Shown here piece by piece: positions 17,666-25,826 of a DNA stretch of 64,000 bases; within the stretch, counting starts at the first letter, position 1, and the number at the start of each line of letters is the position of its first letter. Both the position numbers and the translations under genes were made by a program. Source of the stretch: Streptomyces griseomycini (GTDB taxonomy: Bacteria; Actinomycetota; Actinomycetes; Streptomycetales; Streptomycetaceae); NCBI RefSeq assembly GCF_014203535.1, contig NZ_JACHJI010000016.1:62001-126000 (forward strand). Direction: 5' to 3'. The notes under the pieces were generated by a model. The model had not been told where the DNA came from and searched no databases. It saw only the letters and a program-made list of their open reading frames with translations.

Positions 17666-18547
17666 ATGGATGTGGACACGCGCCTGCTCCGGTACTTCGC
17701 CGCCGTGGCGGAGGAGGGCAGCCTGACCGGGGCGGCGGAGAGGCTGTTCGTCTCGCAGCCTGCGTTGACCAAGCAGATCCGGCGCCTGGAGGAGGATCTC
17801 GGGGTACGGCTCTTCGCGCGTTCGCGATCGGGGATGGCGCTGACCGAAGCTGGCCGTGAGTTCGCCTCGCGGGTTCCCGCGCTGCTGGACGGCTGGGACG
17901 AGGCGGTACAGGCGACCGGCCGGGCGGCGCGGGTGCTGCGCCTGGGCTTCCTGGACGCGGGCGCGGTGGGTGCCGTCCCCGAGGTCATCGCCGAGTTCCG
18001 CCAAGCGCGGCCGGAGTGGCGGGTGGAACTGCGACAGTTCGACTGGTCGGACCCGAGCGCCGGCCTGGCCCGGGGTGAGGCGGATGCGGCAGTGGTGCGG
18101 TTGCCGTTTCCGGGTCAGGAGAGGCTGACGGTGCGGCAGTTGTTCGTCGAGGAGCGTGGAGTGCTGCTACCGGCCCGGCATCCGCTGGCGAACAGGGAGA
18201 CGGTGGAGTTCCGGGAGCTGTGGGACGAGCCGTTCGTCGCGGCCGGAGCCGAGACCGGAGCCTGGAGGGAGCACTGGCTGGCGACGGAGGAGCGGGACGG
18301 GCACCCGGTCCGGGTCGGCGCCGTCACCGGCCGTCCCGACGAGTGGCTCGGAGCGGTGGCGAGTGGCTGTGTGGCGCTGGCCCCGGTGTCGGCGGCCCGT
18401 TTCCACTCCCACCCGGACGTGGTGTTCCGTCCAGTCCGCGGGGTCTCACCGAGCCGGGTGGGGCTGGCCCGGCCCCGGGGGCGGACGCACGAAGCGGCGT
18501 TGGATGAGCTGCTGGAGGCCATCACGCAGCGGCTGCGCCGGACTTGA
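17666..18547 (+). CDS. LysR-family transcriptional regulator
   Basis: A 293-residue LysR regulator. The N-terminal HTH is MDVDTRLLRYFAAVAEEGSL, then AAERLFVSQPALTKQIRRLE, then GVRLFARSR. An effector-binding domain follows (about 90-290). LysR proteins activate divergent genes when an inducer binds; the partner here is the doxX-like gene. The short intergenic gap is relatively AT-rich, but I could not single out one T-N11-A site. The pair lies between 29-base inverted repeats. Confidence 0.9.
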   Translation: MDVDTRLLRYFAAVAEEGSLTGAAERLFVSQPALTKQIRRLEEDLGVRLFARSRSGMALTEAGREFASRVPALLDGWDEAVQATGRAARVLRLGFLDAGAVGAVPEVIAEFRQARPEWRVELRQFDWSDPSAGLARGEADAAVVRLPFPGQERLTVRQLFVEERGVLLPARHPLANRETVEFRELWDEPFVAAGAETGAWREHWLATEERDGHPVRVGAVTGRPDEWLGAVASGCVALAPVSAARFHSHPDVVFRPVRGVSPSRVGLARPRGRTHEAALDELLEAITQRLRRT

Positions 18548-18697
18548 CGACAGGGCCGACAGACCGCCTGCGCGCCGCCCGGCCGTATCGGCGCTCCTCC
18601 CGGCGGCGGCCGCGTGGAACGGCTCGTCCAGCACGAGGACACCCGCGGCGACCGCCTCGGCCGAGTGCGCATGGGCCGTGGCCGCCGACCCGATGGT

Positions 18698-18726
18698 ACT
18701 CAAGGTTCGATGAGGACACTCAACCT
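18698..18726 (-). repeat. 29-bp inverted repeat, right arm
   Basis: The reverse complement begins AGGTTGAGTGTCCTCATCGA and matches 17201-17229 with three substitutions. It lies 150 bases after the lysR stop. The DNA between lysR and this arm has no supported gene, although a short minus-strand frame there looks coding-like. Confidence 0.75.
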
Positions 18727-18835
18727 TCGCTACGACGGGTCGGTCACGTGGGGGCGCAGCCGCACGGGAGACGTTGCGGGCGCCGAATAATCATCCGGCC
18801 TGGTCAAGCGGCGTGGTGGTACTCGTGGAGGCACT

Positions 18836-19290
18836 GTCACGTTGACTGACCGGGTGGGATGGTCCTCTGGTCGGTCAGGCGGGGAGGGGGCGTCCGTGGG
18901 CAGCGCGTCGCCGTCGTGCGAGGGCACCGGCACCCGGTCGGGATCATCGCGCACCGCGTGTGGCTGTACCACCGCTTCCCGTGTCGTTCCGCGAGGCCGA
19001 GGAACTGATGCTCGAGCGGGACGTGCTCGTCCCCTGTGAGACAGTCCGCCGCTGGTGCGCCCGGTTCGGGCAGGTCCATGCCGGCGCGCTGTGCCGCCGG
19101 CGGCCCGGCCCGGGAACGCACGGCACCTGGACGAGGGCCTCATCAAGATCAACGGAGAACGGAAGTGCCCGTGGCGGGCCGCCGGTGCCGAGGCACCGTT
19201 CTGGACGTCCTCGTACAGTCCCGCCGGGCCGAGAACCGACCTCACCACACCCGGCACCCCGCCAGGCACTCATACGCTTCACAACGTGAC
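18836..19290 (+). mobile_element. IS6-family remnant, right copy
   Basis: Starts with the same GTCACGTTGAC end as the left copy. It then shows, in shifted frames, IS6-type transposase pieces: HPVGIIAHRVWLYHRFP, VSFREAEELMLERDVLVP, ETVRRWCARFGQVHAGAL and later IKINGER. At least one frameshift (near 18985) and loss of the DDE core after about 19290 make it inactive. It points outward from the resistance island, opposite to the left copy. Confidence 0.75.
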
Positions 19291-19449
19291 AGCGCCGGCG
19301 GCGGCCCTCGGGTCCACACCCGGTGGCGGCGGACCGCACACCAGTCAGGCGTTCCGTCCGGGCGCCGGTCGTCACCGGCACAGAGCGGACTGGTCTCCGA
19401 TGACCGGTGGGAACGGGGCCGAGCAGAAGACCGTCCCCTCGGCCGCATC

Positions 19450-20060
19450 TCGGCAACCGCCTCCGCCTGCCCGGACATCGGCGTCCACTCCGTCCGACGC
19501 CCATCCGATGCCGGCCGCGACGGCCTGGGCGCCGGTCTGCACGACGGCGGCGGCGGCGGGCATGCCGCTGGTGATGCAGGTGAGGGAGGTGCTGCGGCGC
19601 TGCGGCGCGATGTGCTGGGCGACGTAGGAGAGCGCGGAGGGGGCGAAGACCGCGGCGGTCAGTCCCGGCAGGCCGCGCAGGACGATCACCGTGGGGGGTC
19701 GGGGGCGACGCTGACCGCGGTGGTGGACGTCGCGGCGGCCACGAGCCCTGTGGTGATCACGGCACGTGGTCCGTAGCGGTCGGAGAGCGGACCGGCGAGG
19801 AGGAGTCCCGCGGCGTAGGCGAAGCCGGACGCGGTCGCCGTCCAGGTGGCCTGCCGGGGTGTGGTGCCGAGCGCGGTGGCCATGGGGTGCAGCAGTGCCG
19901 GGACGGTGTGCATCTGGCCGGCCATCAGGACACCGAGCGCGGTCAGCAGGACGGTGGTCGGCACGGCCGGAGCCCGGCCCGGCGGTCGGTCGGGCGTGCT
20001 GCCGGCGGTGTGCCTGAGGGCTGGGGCGGGCTGGGACTTGGAGGCCCCGAAGAAGGGCGT
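19450..20060 (-). pseudogene. MFS transporter fragment, frameshifted
   Basis: On the minus strand one frame (about 20060-19690) gives TTVLLTALGVLMAGQMHTVP and GLLLAGPLSDRYGPRAVITT, the first three helices and the conserved loop of a major-facilitator transporter. After a frame change near 19695 the next frame gives GLTAAVFAPSALSYVAQHIA and further membrane segments. It then ends near 19490 where a 400-residue protein should continue. It is clearly a truncated pseudogene beside the IS6 relic. Confidence 0.75.
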
Positions 20061-20116
20061 GGTGACGGCCCCGTGTGCGCGGCACGGTCGACCGGGACAC
20101 CGTCGGGGCAGGGGGT

Positions 20117-20149
20117 GCCCCCGGCCGCCGGAGAGGGGCGGCCGGGGGC
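20117..20149. terminator. strong hairpin after amidohydrolase
   Basis: Perfect 13-bp arms (GCCCCCGGCCGCC and its complement) around a 7-base loop, starting 15 bases past the amidohydrolase stop on the minus strand. It would insulate the amidohydrolase operon from the MFS relic. Confidence 0.82.
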
Positions 20150-20163
20150 TCTGGGAGGGGTGT

Positions 20164-21555
20164 TCAGGCGGCCGGGGTGTTCAGCACGTACGCGCGCGAG
20201 GTGTGGACCTCGCGGCGCAGGGCGGGCAGGTCGACGTCGAGTACGTGGCCGTTCCACTTGCGGGGCTCGCCGTCCACGAGGACGGCGCTGATGTTGCGGG
20301 GGTCGGAGCCCAGCACGACGGTGCCGATCGGGTCGTTGAGCGGCATGTTGTTGAGGTCCTCGGCCTGGATGACCAGCAGGTCGGCCTTCTTGCCCGGGGT
20401 GAGCGAGCCGGTGACGGCGTCCAGGCCGTTGGTGCGGGCGCCCTGGAGGGTGGCGAAGTCCAGGACGTCGTGGGTGGTGATGCGGCGGGGCTCCCGGTCG
20501 GTGCCGTAAGCGGCGTTGACGGCGCGCATCCGCTGGATGGCGTGCAGCGCCCGCATCTGCGTGAACATGTCGCTGACCAGCGCCACTTCGACATCGATGC
20601 TCAGGCCGGGGCGGATGCCGGCGGACAGGGCCTCGTCGACGGCGGGGATCGCGGTCTCCAGGCCGATCTGGGCGTCGGAGGTGGGGGCGAGCGCCACGGT
20701 GGTGCCGGTCTCCCCCATCGCCTTCCATGCCTCGGGGGTCAGTCCGGTGGCGTGGATGAGGGTGACGTCGGGGCTGAGGAGGCCGTCCTCGGCCCAGCGC
20801 AGGATCGCCTCGGAGGAGGCCGTGCCGAAGACGGCGTCCACGCTTGCTCCGATGCCCAGGTCCTCGGCGACGCGGGCGAGTTCGGGGCCGTAGGCGAGCG
20901 CCGGTCCGGCGATCTCGTCGGTGGCGAGCGTCGCCAGGCGCAGCGTCAGCAGCTGGTCGTCACTGCTGAAGTACTGCTCCTTGAGGCGGGTCAGGTCGCC
21001 GGGCCACTGCTTGTCCCAGTCGCCGAAGTGCGGGCCCATGGCGGCGTGCACGCCGCGGATGCGGGTGTCGCGGAGGGCCTCGACGGCGGCGTCGGAGTGT
21101 TCGGGGGTGCGGGAGTTGTGGGAGAAGTCGAGCATGGTCGTGATGCCGCTGTCGAGCGCGGTGAGCGCGGCCAGCTTGGTGCCGGTGTACATGTCCTCGG
21201 GCCGGTAGACGGTGGCGTAGCCGGCCAGGGTGGACATGACGTAGGCGCCGAGGTCGTCGACGTCCGGCATGATCCGGCGCAGCTGGGCCTCCCAGGCGTG
21301 CCGGTGGGTGTCGACGAAGCCGGGGCTGAGGACGGCGCCGGTGGCGTCGACGACCACGGCGTCGCCGGCGTCGAGGCCGGGGCCCACGGCGGTGATGGTG
21401 TCGCCCTCGACGAGCAGGTCGGCGTCGTGCAGGACACCGAGGGCGGGGTCCATGGTGACGATGGTCGCGCCGGTGAACAGGACGCGCCGTTCGTCCGCGG
21501 GGCGACGCCGGAGCTGGTCGAGGACGGCCGCGCTGGTGGTGTCGTTGGTGTGCAT
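20164..21555 (-). CDS. amidohydrolase (TrzA/AtzA-like metal-dependent hydrolase)
   Basis: A 463-residue amidohydrolase. The beta-sandwich start (ATIVTMDPALGVLHDADLLV) leads to the metal motif PGFVDTHRHAW. Further metal ligands are plausible in DVTLIHATGLT and LAPTSDAQIG, and the sandwich closes with GSLTPGKKADLLVI. The TIM barrel between is complete. Members of this group deaminate or dechlorinate aminated rings such as cytosine, guanine or triazines; the substrate here is unknown. Start ATG 21555 matches the family N-terminus. It follows, on the same strand, the barrel-less homologue ending at 21787. Confidence 0.88.
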   Translation of the reverse strand: MHTNDTTSAAVLDQLRRRPADERRVLFTGATIVTMDPALGVLHDADLLVEGDTITAVGPGLDAGDAVVVDATGAVLSPGFVDTHRHAWEAQLRRIMPDVDDLGAYVMSTLAGYATVYRPEDMYTGTKLAALTALDSGITTMLDFSHNSRTPEHSDAAVEALRDTRIRGVHAAMGPHFGDWDKQWPGDLTRLKEQYFSSDDQLLTLRLATLATDEIAGPALAYGPELARVAEDLGIGASVDAVFGTASSEAILRWAEDGLLSPDVTLIHATGLTPEAWKAMGETGTTVALAPTSDAQIGLETAIPAVDEALSAGIRPGLSIDVEVALVSDMFTQMRALHAIQRMRAVNAAYGTDREPRRITTHDVLDFATLQGARTNGLDAVTGSLTPGKKADLLVIQAEDLNNMPLNDPIGTVVLGSDPRNISAVLVDGEPRKWNGHVLDVDLPALRREVHTSRAYVLNTPAA

Positions 21556-21786
21556 GGTGGATCTGCTTTCCGTGATTCGGGGAGGGCTGGAGGTGGGGGG
21601 CCGGGAGCGTCGGCGCTGCTCTGTTTCCACTCTTGGCCGGCCCGACCACGGCAACCAGGGCATCGTTCGCCCTGGTGCCTCGCACGCAGGATCAGGACTG
21701 TGCGGGGACACGGTCGGGAGCCGGTCGCCTGCGGGCCACGCGGGGTCAGCCGCCGTGTCCGCCGCACGGCGGCTGCGGGCCGCAGG

Positions 21787-22542
21787 TCAGCCCAGCTTCA
21801 TGACGTAGCCCGCGTGGTGCAGTTCGTCGCCCTTGAACTCTCCGTAGGCCCAGAAGCCGAGGTCGTCCAGGTAGTCGATGCGGTCGCCGTCGATCCAGAA
21901 CCGGCCCTGGTAGGCGTGACGGCGACCGCCCCGTGTCTCGTCGTAGCGGCCGTCGGCGGTGAGTTCCTGGTGCAGGAAGTCCTTCCGGTCGATCCAGACC
22001 CCGAGCCGCGGGCTGCCGGTCAGGTCCGGTGCGGCGGGGATGCCCGTCTCGGGGGCGGCGGGCCGGCCGGGTACGTCGGCACCCGCCCACCGGACGGGCC
22101 GGCCGGCTGCGACCAGCGCGCGGACCTGCTCCGGGCGGGACAGGAGGGTGGCCACCGCGCTGGGCACATCGGCGGCGAGTTCGTCGGGCACCACCAGGAA
22201 GTCGGTGGTGTTGCCCGGGGTGAGCGTCGCGACGTACTCCGAGCGCCGGCCGCGTCCGCCGGCCAGGGCGACGGTGTCCACGACGGCGGGGACGACGGTC
22301 ATGCCCGTGCAGTCGACGACGATGGCGTTGTCGTCCTGTGCCGCGGTGACGATGGAGGGGCCGACACCCACGATCAGGGAACCGACGAACAGGATGTCGG
22401 CACCGGTCATGGTCCCGATCAGCGGGTCCATCGTCACGATCCGGGCGTTGGTGAACAGGACCGGACGGCCGTCGTCGTCGGAGACGATCTCGTCGAGGGC
22501 CTTCCGGTTCCAGCTCACGGTGTCGGTGTCAGTGATGGTCAT
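21787..22542 (-). CDS. barrel-less amidohydrolase-like / Atu4866-domain fusion
   Basis: A 251-residue protein with two parts. The first 115 residues mirror the outer beta-sandwich of the neighbouring amidohydrolase: VLFTNARIVTMDPLIGTMTG, then VVDCTGMTVVPAVVDT, then directly VATLTPGNTTDFLVV. The whole catalytic barrel, including the HxH motif, is absent between VVDT and the closing strands. The last 70 residues (GVWIDRKDFLHQELTADGRY onward) form an Atu4866-type domain, also encoded alone at 22895. It cannot hydrolyse in the normal way; binding or sensing is possible. ATG 22542 has GAGGAA upstream; 22554 is an alternative. Confidence 0.8.
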   Translation of the reverse strand: MTITDTDTVSWNRKALDEIVSDDDGRPVLFTNARIVTMDPLIGTMTGADILFVGSLIVGVGPSIVTAAQDDNAIVVDCTGMTVVPAVVDTVALAGGRGRRSEYVATLTPGNTTDFLVVPDELAADVPSAVATLLSRPEQVRALVAAGRPVRWAGADVPGRPAAPETGIPAAPDLTGSPRLGVWIDRKDFLHQELTADGRYDETRGGRRHAYQGRFWIDGDRIDYLDDLGFWAYGEFKGDELHHAGYVMKLG

Positions 22543-22894
22543 GGTGTTCCTCATGGGGAGTTCGGGTCATCGGTCGGCCCGACGAGCGGAGCGAGCGCCC
22601 GTACAGGCGGGAAGCAGCCGCTCGGCGGTGGCAGCGGCTGCACGACCACCAGGTTCGTCGCGCTGCGGAACCGGAACCAGGCCGCTGTGTCCCCAGGTGT
22701 GCCGCACCCACGGTCGGCCCTGCTCCTCGCGACGGCGCCAAAGGAGCTGTCGGTGCGGAGGACGACGGGGCGGTGCCGGCCCCTCGTATCACCGGCCGTC
22801 CCGACCGCGATCGTGGGTGCACGGCCCCCAGGAACCCCGCACCTGGGGGGACGGCGGCCTGGTCGCTTCCCGCCGCGGGGCCGAGGGTGGAGCC
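22543..22894. other. divergent intergenic region
   Basis: About 350 bases between the two divergent Atu4866-domain genes. It must contain both promoters, but I could not pick out a convincing -35/-10 pair or a palindrome, and no gene is supported. Confidence 0.4.
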
Positions 22895-23194
22895 ATGACC
22901 AGCAACGACACGCCGCGCGATCCGCACCCGTACGTCGGGATGTGGGTGACCGCGGACGGCTTCATCCGCCAGGAACTGCTGCCGAACGGCCGCTACGACG
23001 AGGCCCGCGGAAGGCGCCGGAGCGCCTACACCGGCCGCTACACCGTCACCGGTGACCACATCGATTACATCGATGACACCGGTTTCACCGCCACCGGCGA
23101 CATCCGTGACGGTGTTCTCTTCCACGAGCACCTGGTGCTCTACCGTGAGGGCGACGAGCGCGTCCGCCAGGGAGGCCTCCCGCCGCGCGGCTGA
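22895..23194 (+). CDS. Atu4866-domain protein, 99 aa
   Basis: A small single-domain protein. VGMWVTADGFIRQELLPNGR, then a basic turn (ARGRRRSAYTGRY), then DHIDYIDDTGFTATGDI and a C-terminal strand ending HEHLVLYR. These match the Atu4866 fold family and the C-terminus of the divergent fusion protein (GVWIDRKDFLHQELTADGRY). The family is small and beta-rich, with no firmly known reaction. ATG 22895 has GGTGGAG close upstream. The divergent arrangement suggests co-regulation with the amidohydrolase locus. Confidence 0.8.
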   Translation: MTSNDTPRDPHPYVGMWVTADGFIRQELLPNGRYDEARGRRRSAYTGRYTVTGDHIDYIDDTGFTATGDIRDGVLFHEHLVLYREGDERVRQGGLPPRG

Positions 23195-23218
23195 CGGGCC
23201 ACGCGGTGGTCCCCGTCA
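23192..23218. terminator. hairpin overlapping stop codon
   Basis: TGACGGGCCAC pairs with GTGGTCCCCGTCA with one bulge and a 3-base loop; the left arm includes the TGA stop. The rest of the gap to 23547 has no supported gene, although a minus-strand frame near 23300 faintly resembles an alcohol dehydrogenase N-terminus (AGEVLVKVTGA). Confidence 0.6.
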
Positions 23219-23547
23219 CCCGCCGAGGCCGTTCATTGCGGGCGCCGGCGGAGCCGGCCGCCGCCAGGTCTCCTCGACCGGGCAGTCCGCGAGCTCCGCG
23301 GTCCGCACACCGCCGCTCTGCGCAGCAAGGCCGTGACCGGCGCCGCGATCGGCGCGGCGCCGGTCACCTTCACCAGCACTTCCCCGGCACGGACGTCATC
23401 GGGGTCCTCGTGCACCCGGACGGCTGCGGCGCGCGAGCCGTCCACCGTTCCCGCCGCTCCGGACGAGGGACGGCGTCGTGTGCCGGCGCAGGTGGCGGGG
23501 CCGTCGTCCCCGGCGCTCGTCATTGGTCTCGGCGCGTCCCGGGGAAG

Positions 23548-24423
23548 TCAGGTCGCGCCGAGATTCAGGCCGGGGTCCTCCCGTCCCATCTGTGGGGAGC
23601 CCCCTCGACCGGTACCGGCTCGTAGTTCGGCGAAGGCAGCCGCGGTGGCACTCGCCGGCTCGGCCTGGTAGACGACCAGCTGCTGGTGCGGGGCACCGCT
23701 GACGGTGAAGGCCGAGAACTGGATCTCCAGAGCGCCGACCTCGGGGTGTACGAGGCGCTTCGCCTGCTGGGTCTTGCCCTTCACCTCGTGTCGTGCCCAC
23801 AGTCCGGCGAACTCGGGGCTCCTCGCGCGGAGCGTGTCGACGACCTCGGTGATGCGCGGGGAGTCGGGGTCGTGTCCGTAGGCCGCGCGCAGTTCGGCCG
23901 CGCACGAGCCGGCGGCCTTGTCCCGGTCCTGGTAGAAGGTACGCCCGGCCGGGTCCAGGAAGACCATGCGGGCCAGGTTGTCGAACCGCTGGAATCCGCT
24001 GTGCAGGGCCGCGGCGAGCGCGTTGTGCGCCAGGATGTCCAGGGCCGGTCCCAGGATGAAGGCGGGGGTGTCGCGCCAGCTGTCGATCAGCTGCAGGAGC
24101 TGGGGATGGACCCTGTCGTGACCGGCTGGAGCGCTGCGGCGTTCCTGGGGTGTCCGGGTGAGTCTGCGCAGGTGGTCGTGTGCCTCGTCGTCGAGGTGGA
24201 GGGCGGCGGCGATCGCGTCGGTCACCTGGGGCGACGGGCTGGTCTCCCGCCCCTGTTCCAGCCGCATGTAGTAGTCGGAGCTCACACCCGCGAGCATGGC
24301 GACCTCCTCACGGCGCAGCCCCGGCACCCGCCTGCGCCCGTACTCGGGCAGGCCCACGTCCTGCGGTTTGAGGGCTTCACGCCGTGCTCTGAGGTAATCG
24401 CCCAGGTGAGTGCTGTCGCTCAT
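23548..24423 (-). CDS. XRE regulator with MmyB-like ligand-binding domain (1)
   Basis: A 291-residue MmyB-type regulator. The HTH covers about residues 8-75 (LGDYLRARREALKPQDVGLP, RRVPGLRREEVAMLAGVSSD, YYMRLEQGRE). The ligand-binding domain (about 110-270) has the usual WRDTPAFILGPALDILAHNA, FLDPAGRTFYQDRDKAA and late QQLVVYQAEP segments. Such proteins bind a fatty-acid-like ligand and usually control an adjacent oxidoreductase; here the flanks show none intact. The paralogue at 24670 is on the same strand just upstream. Confidence 0.9.
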   Translation of the reverse strand: MSDSTHLGDYLRARREALKPQDVGLPEYGRRRVPGLRREEVAMLAGVSSDYYMRLEQGRETSPSPQVTDAIAAALHLDDEAHDHLRRLTRTPQERRSAPAGHDRVHPQLLQLIDSWRDTPAFILGPALDILAHNALAAALHSGFQRFDNLARMVFLDPAGRTFYQDRDKAAGSCAAELRAAYGHDPDSPRITEVVDTLRARSPEFAGLWARHEVKGKTQQAKRLVHPEVGALEIQFSAFTVSGAPHQQLVVYQAEPASATAAAFAELRAGTGRGGSPQMGREDPGLNLGAT

Positions 24424-24669
24424 GATTCCAACCTAAACGCTGTCCCGACACCGGCGTGGCGGGTGGTGCCCTGCCCTGGCACGGGTGGTGATCTCCACGA
24501 CTCGCAGTCCGGCCTACCGCGGTTTTGATCACTCGGCGCCTCTGTCGGCGGTCTCACCGGCCCGCCGGCTCCGGAGGGAGGCCGTGTGCCTCGGGGACGG
24601 CACGCCGGATCGCGAGACGGCCGCGTCCGGCAGGGGCTGCCGCTGCTCGACCACCCCGCGGGTCCTCCC

Positions 24670-25551
24670 TCAGTCGGAGACGGCGCCCGACGCCGCGTCC
24701 CGTGCGGGCACAGGGCCGGCGCTGAGCGAGCCGAGCAGGGTGAGGGCGTCGGCGGACGGGGTGCCCGGCTCGGCCTGGTAGACGACGAGCTGCTGGGTGC
24801 GGGCACTGTTGACGGTGAAGGACTCGTAGTGCAATTCCAGGTCGCCGACCTGGGAGTGGTGGAAGAGCTTGGCCTCCCGCGTCTTGGTGCGCACGTCGTG
24901 GCGCGCCCACAGCATGCGGAAGTCGTCGCTCTTCAGGGACAGTTCGCCTACGACCTCGCTCAGCCGCGGGTCGTCGGGGTCGGTGCCGGCTGCCCGCCGC
25001 AGTGCGGCCACGGTCGCCTGGGCGGCCCGGTCCCAGTCCCGGTGGAAGTGGCGCGCGACCGGGTCCAGGAACGTCATACGCAGCAGGTTGTCGGCTTCGG
25101 CGAAGTCGGCGTGAAGGGCGTTCGCGAGCCGGTTGCGGGCCAGGAGGTCCAGTGCGGGACTCAGGACGAGGGCGGGCGTGTCACGCCACGTGTCGAGCAG
25201 CCGCCGCAGGTGCGGGGCGACGCGTTCGACGCGCGGCGCGCGGCGCGTCCGGCGGGTGGCCGGACCGGCCACCCGACACAGGTGGGCCGCCGCTTCGTCG
25301 TCCAGCCGCAGAGCCCGCGCCACGGCCTCCAGCAGCTGCTGGGAGGGGTGCTGTTCGCGGCCCTGTTCCAGACGCGTGTAGTAGTCGGAACTCACCCCAG
25401 CGAGCGCGGCTACCTCTTCACGGCGCAGACCGGGCACCCTGCGGCGGCCGGAGGCGGGAATGCCCACGTCTTCCGGGCGTAGGCGGGCACGCCGTGCACG
25501 GAGGAAACCTCCCAGCGCGTTTTCGGCGGCGAGGTCCTTGTCTGTGTCCAT
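24670..25551 (-). CDS. XRE regulator with MmyB-like ligand-binding domain (2)
   Basis: A 293-residue paralogue of the preceding regulator with the same order: HTH (about 15-80; RRRVPGLRREEVAALAGVSS, DYYTRLEQGRE), then WRDTPALVLSPALDLLARNR, FLDPVARHFHRDWDRAA and TQQLVVYQAEPGTPS. Start ATG 25551 was chosen because the upstream open frame lacks family resemblance. Two MmyB-type genes in tandem on one strand, 250 bases apart, look like an old duplication. Neither lies beside the short-chain dehydrogenase these regulators often control, though an SDR gene occurs 1.6 kb away. Confidence 0.9.
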   Translation of the reverse strand: MDTDKDLAAENALGGFLRARRARLRPEDVGIPASGRRRVPGLRREEVAALAGVSSDYYTRLEQGREQHPSQQLLEAVARALRLDDEAAAHLCRVAGPATRRTRRAPRVERVAPHLRRLLDTWRDTPALVLSPALDLLARNRLANALHADFAEADNLLRMTFLDPVARHFHRDWDRAAQATVAALRRAAGTDPDDPRLSEVVGELSLKSDDFRMLWARHDVRTKTREAKLFHHSQVGDLELHYESFTVNSARTQQLVVYQAEPGTPSADALTLLGSLSAGPVPARDAASGAVSD

Positions 25552-25826
25552 GGGTTCGAGGCTAAAGCCGCGCACCGCCCTGCCCCACGGGCGAAAGGGG
25601 GCGCGCTTCACCTGGGGGCAGCGCACCCTGGACAACCGCGGTCCGGTCCGTGCGAAGTCGGTTTCGCCACTGGGCCGGTCGGCCGACGCGCGCCGGAGCA
25701 GCTTCGGACCGCGGTCACGCCCGGGCTCATGAGCCCAGTCGCCGGGAGTGCCCCCGACTGCGTCGCGGGCGGCCGGGCGCGCGGGGTGCCTGCCGGCGCC
25801 GGCGGTTGTGCGCGTACAGGGCACGC

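Noticed and set aside
17201..18726. Inverted repeat as a terminator pair for the DoxX and LysR genes
   Set aside because: The arms are 1.5 kb apart and each lacks internal symmetry, so they cannot form local hairpins; transposon-like ends fit better.
19846..23055. 1,069-codon plus-strand frame opposite the amidohydrolase locus
   Set aside because: Shadow of the amidohydrolase and fusion genes, rich in Gly/Val/Arg with no motif.
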